Shown here piece by piece: positions 56,448 through 64,000 of a DNA stretch of 64,000 nucleotides. A model generated the notes under the pieces. That model made no database searches. It was given only the letters and a program-made list of their open reading frames with translations, and was not told where the DNA came from. Positions within the stretch are counted from its first letter, which is position 1. Every line of letters begins with the position of its first letter. The stretch comes from Cinnamomum chago (taxonomy: Eukaryota > Streptophyta > Magnoliopsida > Laurales > Lauraceae), in assembly GCA_038049695.1 (NCBI GenBank), contig CP142453.1, positions 21,332,001 to 21,396,000 on the forward strand, read 5' to 3'. Position numbers and translations under genes: made by a program.

Positions 56448-56830
56448 TTGACAGGCCTGCCTGAGCCCTTCTCAATTAAATTTCTTTTTTATTTGTTTTC
56501 CTTATTATTCTTAATGTCTAAAATGAATGAAATGAGGCCGTTTCAAAAAGGCCCGACTTTCCGCTGGCCTTTTCTGTTTCGTGTCAATGGCTACGAAATG
56601 CGACTCCAATTTCTTCTCTTCTTCTCTCTCTCTCTCTCTCCTAAAACGAAAGTAGTCCAACGGCAAATCGCGTCTCTCCTCCCTTTCTAGGGTTTCTTTC
56701 TTCTCATCAGATCCAATCTCCAAATCTCTCGATGATTCCTTCGAATTTTCTTTGAACCGAATTCCCTTTTCAATTTTACTATTCAGATCTTTTACATCGA
56801 TCGAGGCAGAGGGAGAGAGAGAGAGATTTT
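56448..56830 (+). promoter_or_regulatory. 5' leader and probable promoter of the truncated RABA2-like gene
   Basis: The sequence before the ATG at 56831 looks like an intact plant 5' UTR. It has a (CT)n tract at 56623-56641, the common TCTAGGGTTT leader phrase at 56688-56697, and a GA-rich stretch just before the ATG. This suggests the fragment came from a gene start and not from a retrocopied coding piece. Confidence 0.5.
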
Positions 56831-56929
56831 ATGGCGCATAGGATCGATCACGAGTATGATTATCTCTTCAAGATCGTCTTGATTGGCCAAAATCCACAAG
56901 GCCCATGGTTTTGGGCCACTGCTTTGTAA
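56831..56929 (+). pseudogene. RABA2-type (Rab11-like) GTPase, truncated after 19 codons
   Basis: The reading frame opens with MAHRIDHEYDYLFKIVLIG, which fits the extreme N-terminus of plant RABA2 GTPases up to the residue just before the P-loop GDSGVGKS. At 56886 the sequence switches abruptly to the 2-kb repeat. The frame then runs on through 13 unrelated codons to TAA at 56927. No P-loop, switch or C-terminal Cys exon is found in the remaining 7 kb, so nothing here can bind GTP. Rab11-type proteins normally direct trans-Golgi and cell-plate traffic. The break could reflect a deletion, a translocation of only the 5' end, or an insertion with the rest lying beyond the window. Confidence 0.85.
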
Positions 56930-58742
56930 AATGTAAATAGAACCCTAACTTTCAACAGTATTTGTCAAATGGGAGAAAAGAATGGATCCATTTTTTTTCA
57001 CTTTTGTTTTAGGGCACTTCAAAAAACGTATTTTATGTGCACTTCATATGGGGCCCACTTGATCACCCACACGGATGGACCAGACCGTTAGGATTCATTT
57101 GAATTATAATAATCCCACAATTATACACTTATCTGAATAAAATAAACCGCTGAATTGATTGTACACCAATACTGAATGATGAAAACTTTTGGACCTTTGA
57201 TCAAGAAATTAGGATGATCACATGAGCTCTCGTCGTGATACACTAGTAGTCCCACTTAAAAGCTTCGTAGGCCTCAGAGTGCACACCACACATACGGGAT
57301 AAGGACCCCACTTCAAAAAGGCCTCTAGACATGCATAGAATAACATTACATAGTAACTATATAAAAGATAATTAGGGCAGAATAGCATTACATTGTAACT
57401 ATATAAAGATAATTAGGGTATATGTTAGCAACACTCTACAGAAATTGTAGATGTCCATGTAAGTGGTTTATGCTTCTCATGGGAAGGAAAGATGTACCTT
57501 TCCATTGGAATGGTTGTGTTTGGTATTGTGTCATTTTGATGTTTTTATCATGTTCATATAAGATGAGATTATGGAAAGCTGTAAATCATTTTTTGAGAAA
57601 CAACTTGCTGCCACAGTTATTTCATACTTATCTCTTGCCTTTTGCCTTTTAAAGAAGGCTATTTAAAAACTCTAAATCCTCTCACTTATCTTAAAGGTAT
57701 GCCTTATGTTCACAATCATAAAGAAGGTGACCCCAACTTTATAATTCATAAAAGTGGGTCATATGGTCACAATCACAAAATACAGGCCCATATTATAATT
57801 CCTATAATGGTGGGACCACATTGTAAGGCCCGATGTTCTAATTTCTAAAGTGGGTATCACCTTATAATTGATAAAGGTGGGCCTCGTGTCCATAATCACA
57901 GAAGAGGTGACCCCAGTTAATAATTCTTAAAGGTAAATCACATGGTCACAATCGCAAGAGGTAGAGTCACATTGTAAATCTTATGAATGTGGACCCTATA
58001 TTCTAATTTGTAAAGGTGTATGTAACATTTTAATTTCTAAAGACTAGTCCCAAATTTACATTCATAAAAGATGACCCTGCATTATAAATCCTATTAAGGT
58101 GGGCCCACATGGTAAAACATATGAATATGGGCCCCATGCTCCAATTTTTAATGATGGCTACCACATTGTAATTTCAACGGGTAAGTTCTAATACTTTATC
58201 TCACGTGTAGGCCCAACAGATTTTTTAGACGGGCCTGCCATGTGGGCTACACAAGAACGACAAGAATCCACTCTGGTACCCATCTAAGTTACCATGTACC
58301 AACCCAAATTCGTCAAACCTATTACTTAGGATACCATGTACCAATCCAAAAGGTTAAGCTAATAGGTGTAAGGCTCAAATAGGTACATGAAGCCCTATTA
58401 AATCCGTTACTTAGATGATGTGGGATGTGAGACTTTCCCAATATTGTCTCGGCACAATCTGATTGAGAACAACATAAGAACGATGCCAAACGTGCCTTGC
58501 GTTGTGTCACAAGCTGTCTTATGCACAATGAATTTGGATAGGAATGACTTCCTAAATATCATCATTATATGTCTCATCTGCATCTTCACCTTAGCCCTTC
58601 ACCCTTCACTCTTCTAGTATTCATTCCATGAAATCTATACTTTAATATGAATTTGATAAAAAGTAGCGAAACAAACCCTAGAATTCATTGATTCAATCAC
58701 TTCTTTCTCTCTCTCTCTCTCTCCCTTTTATATATATATATA

Positions 58743-58914
58743 GGGAAATATTCATGTGAGGGACATGGTGAGGGACTCCCCTTTTTGGAGAGGTTTCAAG
58801 TACAAAAGAGCTCTTGTACTTGAAGGAATTAAGTACACCATTTTGTACTTGAAACCATCTAAAAAGTGAGTCCCTCACCACACATGGTGAGGAAATCCCT
58901 CACTTAAACACCCC

Positions 58915-58916
<2 letters not shown>
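58743..58916. mobile_element. Foldback MITE at a (TA)n site, copy 2
   Basis: This is a longer version of the element at 43136-43284. It begins GGGAAATATTCATGTGAGGG, has complementary arms around GTTTCAAGTACAAAA, and ends CCTCACTTAAACACCCCCC between TATATA tracts. Near-terminal GGTGAGGGACTCCC and its complement are also paired. Confidence 0.6.

Positions 58917-58917
<1 letters not shown>

Positions 58918-58956
<39 letters not shown>
58918..58956. repeat. (AT)n microsatellite
   Basis: About 19 AT units mark the right edge of repeat copy 2. Confidence 0.95.
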
Positions 58957-58958
<2 letters not shown>

Positions 58959-60943
58959 GAAGGGATCACACAGGCTGCAGCTAAGGGTAATACAAGCTGG
59001 AGGCGTGTGTGAGCATGTGAGGCCCAACGGTGATTTTATTCCATTTCCCGCTCTCACGAAACCCTTTTCCCCCAACTCATTTCAAAATCACATCTCCTCT
59101 ATTTTCCAAAACTCCTCTCCTCCATCTCTCGTCTCTCGTCTCTCCTCTGAAACTCGCCTCTCCCTCTCGGACGACGATCGCTGCCTCTCGGACGACGACG
59201 ACCAGCCCTCCCTTATTTCTCTTTTCTCCCTTCTCACTCTACATTTCTCAGACCTAATCGCTGCTCTGCCTCTGTCTCTCGTCTCTCTCTGCCTCTCGAC
59301 TCTCTTTCGCATCTCTCTCTCTCGGACGACGAAGATCGGACGGCGACGCCCAAAAAAATACATCTCTCTCTCTCTCGCCTGCCTGCTCTCTCTCGCACGA
59401 CGACGATCGGACGACGACTCCCCAGATCTCTCTCTCTCTCTCTCTGAAAGCGACGAAGACCTCTCTCAGAGCCTCATCTCTCCCAGCAAAGCTCTCTCAC
59501 TCCCTCTCCGGTCTGAACTCAGGTCTGAACTCCTTTTCAGACGTTACATGATATGCATGTTATTAAAATTCCCGTGACTCAAATATGGTTGAAATGAAGA
59601 ATCCGGCCCTGAACTCGTAAGTAAAAAAACCCCAAAATCCGTCAACCCTAAAACCTCAACCACAATCCCCATTACCTAAATCTTAATACCAAAATTTCAA
59701 TCCCTAAACTTGAACCCTTAACCCCCTTTCTCTAATCTCAAATCCTAAATCTCAACCTTAATCCCTAATCCCCAATCCCTAACCAATGCTCAATCAATTG
59801 ATGCTATCTTCAATACTCTCTGTTATTCTTTTTTAATTGGCAATGACATTTTTTACAAAACCCATCAACATTTTCTCTTTGTTTATTGATTTTCTTTTAG
59901 TGAAGTTTGAAAGTCTATTTTAGAGACTCACATTTCCTCCTTATTTATTGACTTTATTTTAGTCTCAATGTCTATTTTAGAGACTCATCACCAACTTGAT
60001 CTGATTTCTTGCACTCGTCAAGTAATTAGTATTTTTGTTATTAAGAAGCACTGTGACTCTTTATTCCTCTTTTGGGTTGAAATCCAAACATAAGTTACTT
60101 GTGTCATTTTAGACTTTGCTATATTTCCCTTAGTTGCCTTTGCTGGCAGAATAGGTTTTGTGTTTTTGTTAATTTGGCATCTCAAAAGGACCTCAGCCAA
60201 TGACGCAATCTTAGTGTGCTTAATTAAAACTCTTCTTATGGTAGACATAATGGATGATTGAACTATAGTATTACACTCCCTCTTAGTGAGCCCACATTTG
60301 ATTTATCATGTGAATTTTATTATCTGTTTTGTTGGTCTTAATTGTTACATTGGTCAAATTTATTCATTTCAATTGTTTCATTAATTATGCCTTGCATGTT
60401 TACATTTCAGGGGTGCTACTCTATCCCACTCCATTTTCATCCCTACTTAAACTTAATGGATTGTGGTTTTTTTCCCTCTTGTGACTGTAATGTGATGCCA
60501 ATCAGTCTCAAACAACCCCACCAACATGTTGATGGCTGACAAATGACAAAGGCTTCATCTTGATTTGAAAAATCAAAAAGACAGAGAGTCCTTTCTATTA
60601 CCATGTACTCTCTCTCTATCTGAAAATGTGGTTTACAACACAAAGCAAGAATGCAGAAATTGGGTCATCAACTTTCCTTCAGGACTAGTAGTTTTTCTTT
60701 ATGAGTGTTATATGTCAAACACAGAACTTGATGGAAGTCTCAACCTCAACCAACCATGAGGATGAGAAATGGTGAATATAGTCAAATTCAACGGCTCATT
60801 GATGTACTTTGTTCTTTAGATCTCCTTTGATTCAATGAAATTATCATTATTTTTGCTTGTTAAGTCAATATATTTATGATTATATGTGTTCTAAAGTCTC
60901 CATCTGCCAATCCTTTCTTTTGTTTGTGAAGATCTTGAAGTAA
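58957..60943. other. CT/CGA-rich and telomere-like region before the GRF gene
   Basis: From 59080 to 59540 the plus strand is almost pure CT with CGGACGACGA phrases repeated about six times. A 190-codon frame through it (59005-59577) is Ser/Leu/Arg low complexity and is probably not a protein. It may instead be a 5' leader of the GRF gene. From about 59612 to 59790 come many degenerate CCCTAAA-like phrases. No gene is seen from 59800 to 60940. Confidence 0.5.
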
Positions 60944-61422
60944 ATGGCTTCGTATGCCTCTTCTGGAAATTCAAACTGGCCTGAACGTGTATGTCGTTGT
61001 GGTGTTGCCAACTGTGTAGTCAAGGTTTCGCGATCAGCAAATAATTATGGTAGACATTATTATTCATGTCCACGACCATTGGTAAGAACGAAATAAACTT
61101 TGGCCATTTCCTTATGTTCAATTCTTATTTATTTTCGCATATAGACAAATATATACCAACTAACGACATATATTTCTCATTCTTTGCGAGAAAATAACAG
61201 CCTTGCAATAACTTCATTGGCTGGTGTGATGAATATGTGAGATCGACGGTCAATCACCCATACCCTTGCCAGAGTACTCCGCACTATGCCCCCCCGGAAG
61301 CTGAGAGCCGTGTGGCAAATGTTGTTACAAGATTGGAGAAGCTTGAACAAATTTGTCGAGTCTTCACGGTTGTTATGATTGTTTATGCTGTCCTGCTTGT
61401 GATATTATTGTGTCGAATGTAG
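60944..61422 (+). CDS. GRF zinc-finger protein with C-terminal transmembrane anchor
   Basis: This is a two-exon gene of 119 residues: 60944..61081 (46 codons, phase 0) and 61201..61422 (73 codons plus stop), with a 119-bp GT-AG intron. A GRF-type zinc finger spans about residues 17-56. Cys17 and Cys19 (VCRCG), the NYGRHYYSCP core with Cys42, Cys48, and the aromatic IGWCDEY end match the C-x-C-G ... GR-x-[FY] ... C ... C-x(2-3)-F pattern. A short helix (VANVVTRLEKLEQ) is followed by a hydrophobic anchor at about 99-117 (VVMIVYAVLLVILL). This layout matches the plant family annotated as GRF-zinc-finger, At4g04775-like, of unknown function. GRF fingers elsewhere bind single-stranded nucleic acid. 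Such genes multiply in repeat-rich DNA, and this one is surrounded by repeats, so it may belong to a transposon. Confidence 0.8.
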
Positions 61423-61548
61423 CATCCAAGCTTTACTCTTCTAGATTGGAAGCTACTATTATGTAAGGGGTTGGTTGATAGGTGAAATGATAGACTCCAA
61501 ATGTTTTTTGTTTTTTTTGTCTTTCTTTAACTTTGATCAATGGAAGTT

Positions 61549-61800
61549 GTTGTTGTATGAACCAATTATATATGGGGTGAATGAATGAAGAACTTATTTT
61601 TGTGAAATTATATTATCATTTTATCGTCTCATTGTTTGAGCACCTAATAGGTTGTTGTATGAACCAATTATATATGGGGTGAATGAATGAAGAACTTATT
61701 TTTGTGAAATTATATTATCATTTTATCGTCTCATTGTTTGAGCACCTAATAGGTTGTTGTATGAACCAATTATATATGGGGTGAATGATTGAAGAACAGG
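61549..61800. repeat. 102-bp tandem repeat, about 2.4 copies
   Basis: TGTATGAACCAATTATATAT recurs with a period of 102 (TATGA at 61556, 61658 and 61760). The first two units are virtually identical. The third breaks off after TGAAGAACAGG. It lies just 3' of the GRF gene, probably within or after its 3' UTR. Confidence 0.85.
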
Positions 61801-61837
61801 TTTTTTTGTTTTAGTGATGGTGAGTACCCTTGTTTGG

Positions 61838-63362
61838 GGCACTGGTTAGCCCACTTCCCGAAGGAATTTCTGGACGATATTTGGGGGTTTCAAAGTCTAT
61901 ATACTGAACCTAAAATCTGAAAGTTTTCATTAAAAAAATTTCGTGTTTGCCTAGCGTTCCAATCTTGCACTTTTGGAACCCAATCAGTCAAATCTGCCAA
62001 AAACCAATCTGAGTAGCCCTGTTTAGGTCACTCTTTGACCCACTTCCGGAGGGTCTTTTTTCATGAAAATTGGGGAACTCGAAGTCCATATAATAAACTT
62101 GAAATCTGCAATTTTTGGTTAAAAAAAAACCACGTTTGCCTAGCGTTCCAGTCACGCACATTTGGAACCCGGTCAGTCAAATCTGCCAGATTGGTTTTTG
62201 GCAAATTTGACTGACTGGGTTTGAAAATTGCACGACTAGAACGCTAGGCAAACGCGAATTTTTTTAACAAAAAAATGCAGATTTTAAGTTCATTATATGG
62301 ACTTTGAGTTCCCCAATTTTCATGAAAAAAGTCCCTCCGGAAGTGGGTCAAACAGTGACCTAAACAGGGCTACTCAGATTGGTTTTCGGCAGGTTTGACT
62401 GACTGGGTTCGAAATGTGCGCGACTGGAACGCTAGGCAAACGCCATTTTTTTTTTACAAAAAAATGCAGATTTTAAGTTCATTATATGGACTTCGAGTTC
62501 CCCAATTTTCATGAAAGAAATCCCTACGGAAGTGGGTCAAACAGTGACCTAAACAGGGCTACTCAGATTGGTTTTTGGCAGACTTGACTGACTGGGTTCC
62601 AAAAGTGCGCGATTGGAACGCTAGGCAAACGCGATTTTTTTTAAACGAAAAAATTCAGATTTTAAGTTCAGTATATTGACTTCGAGTTCCCCAATTTTCA
62701 TGAAAAAAATCCCTCCGGAAGTGGGTCAAACAGTGACCTAAACAGGGGTACTCAGATTGGTTTTTGGCAGAATTGGCTGACTGTGTTGGAAAAGTGCGCG
62801 ACTGGAACGCTAGGCAAACGCAATTTTTATGGAACAAAAAATTGCAGATTTCAAGTTTATTATTTGGACTTTGAGTTCCCCAATTTTCATGAAAAAAATC
62901 CATCCGGAAGTGGGTCAAACAGCGACCTAAACAGGGCTACTCAGATTGGTTTTTGGCAGATTTGACTCATTGGGTTGGAAAAGTGCGCGACTGGAACGCT
63001 AGGCAAACGCGATTTTTTTTTAACGAAAAAATGTAGATTTTAAGTTTATATTATGGACTTCGAGTTCCCCAATTTTCATGAAAAAAGACCCTCCGGAAGT
63101 GGGTCAAAGAGTGACCTAAACAGGGCTACTCAGATTGGTTTTTGGCAGATTTGACTGACTGGGTTCCAAAAGTGCACGATTGGAACGCTAGGCAAACGCA
63201 ATTTTTTTTTAACGAAAAAATTCAGATTTTAAATTCAGTATATTGACTCCAAGTTCCCCAATTTTCATGAAAAAATACCCTCCGGAAGTGGGTCAAATAG
63301 TGACCTAAACAGGGCTACTCAGTCTAGTTTTTGGCGAATTTTTTTTAACAAAAAATTGCAGA
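61838..63362. repeat. 189-bp satellite-like array with an internal inversion
   Basis: Eight units share a core such as GGAACGCTAGGCAAACGC. The core is in reverse orientation at about 61960 and 62149 (spacing 189). It is then in forward orientation near 62241, 62429, 62618, 62807, 62996 and 63185 (spacings 188, 189, 189, 189, 189). Each unit also carries a CCGGAAGTGGGTCAAA phrase and an A/T-rich run. The two orientations meet near 62190 in a head-to-head junction. Short ORFs within it are artefacts. Confidence 0.93.
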
Positions 63363-63365
63363 TTT

Positions 63366-64000
63366 CAAGGAGAACATGATAAAATCAAAATTAAAAAAAT
63401 AAATTTTAACCCTGCGATTACCAATGGAACATATTCACTAATTGGCAAACATGGATCCTTACAGTCGAAACAAATAAACAAATCTCAACCACAAAACCAT
63501 TCATACTAGTTCTGAAAAATGAATATAGAGAATGGCCTACAACATGGTTAAACAAGGTGCTGTGCATCTAAAGATTCAGTCTACTTGACAAACAAATACA
63601 TTAACCTAAGGTGGAATGTTCAACATGGAGAATAGAAACTAATCTGAAATCCAATCTCCTAGAAAAATTGGCATATTTACTATTGATGGAATGTATAACA
63701 AGGGAAAAAAAACACACATACAATAAATTGAACTTAAATGTTACACCCTAAATAAAACTGGTAGTAGCATCTGGTAGCAGCATGTGCTGAGAATTTTCAT
63801 TTCAGGAGGATCTTGACAATGGACTTGACATTAAGCTTTTTTAGGTCTGTGTAAGCTTTCATTTCAGCCAACGAACATCACAGGGGCTCCAGAAATATAA
63901 ACCATGGTCAAAGCAGCTCCAACTTGCATGAGAGTTCATGTTATGTTAGATGGCTACCAAAAATCTCACATCCATCATGATTTGCTTGCACCTCTACCCA
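63366..64000. other. Unassigned sequence at the window end
   Basis: AT-rich sequence follows the array. I see no ORF of useful length, no recognisable exon and no clear repeat. Confidence 0.5.

Larger units (their letters stand above)
56886..58956 (+). repeat. 2-kb repeat, copy 2
   Basis: This copy is in the same orientation as 41252-43298 and aligned over its whole length. It starts at GCCAAAATCCACAAGG exactly at the RABA2 break and ends in a long (AT)n tract (about 58918-58956). Small deletions distinguish the copies, for example about 12 bases after the TAGTCTCG-type phrase near 58450. The foldback MITE at its right end is more complete than in copy 1. Confidence 0.85.

Noticed and set aside
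59005-59577. 190-codon plus-strand ORF
   Set aside because: It is made of CT and CGACGA simple sequence, gives only Ser/Leu/Arg/Asp low complexity and resembles no family.
62655-62918. 87-codon minus-strand ORF with repeated peptide
   Set aside because: The peptide repeat is produced by the 189-bp tandem units.
61838-63362. CRISPR array
   Set aside because: Whole 189-bp units are repeated without distinct spacers, and the context is a plant nucleus.

Overview
This is nuclear DNA from a flowering plant. The genes are plant families with plastid, mitochondrial or secretory destinations. They are split by GT-AG introns that are often several kilobases long, and the sequence between exons is AT-rich and full of degraded plant transposons. 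The species cannot be named from the sequence. The very long introns (up to 8.1 kb) would fit a large-intron lineage such as a magnoliid or another woody angiosperm, but that is an inference.

Layout: (1) 1-3397, plus strand: the last two exons of a plastid NusG/KOW transcription factor (pTAC13 type). (2) 7346-14094, minus strand: a complete three-exon gene for a plastid-targeted membrane protein with TPR-like C-terminal helices. (3) 16947-25870, plus strand: a complete nine-exon mitochondrial uncoupling protein (UCP1/PUMP1 type). (4) 32111-41049, minus strand: a complete two-exon ataxin-3-like (Josephin) deubiquitinase with an 8.1-kb intron. (5) 43691-54198, minus strand: a complete ten-exon subtilase of the cucumisin/SBT4 type. 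(6) 56831-56929, plus strand: the first 19 codons of a RABA2-type small GTPase with its 5' leader, cut off exactly where a 2-kb repeat begins. (7) 60944-61422, plus strand: a two-exon GRF zinc-finger/transmembrane small protein. Every exon junction in the complete genes keeps the reading frame.

The rest is mainly mobile DNA. It includes a 1.3-kb non-autonomous hAT-like element and a 120-bp hAT-like MITE, both with exact 8-bp target duplications; a SINE with a 14-bp target duplication; a Tourist-like MITE; antisense Ty1/copia and sense RTE-LINE relics in one UCP1 intron; and several LINE RNase H tails. A roughly 2.05-kb sequence is present twice, upstream of the ataxin-3 gene and inside the RABA2 start. 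From 61.8 to 63.4 kb there is a 189-bp-period tandem array whose first two units are inverted relative to the other six.

The genes are unrelated housekeeping or specialised genes and do not form a pathway or cluster. No new enzymatic system is evident. The most unusual items are the truncated RABA2/duplication junction, the head-to-head 189-bp array, and the GRF-zinc-finger gene lying in repeat-rich DNA beside that array.
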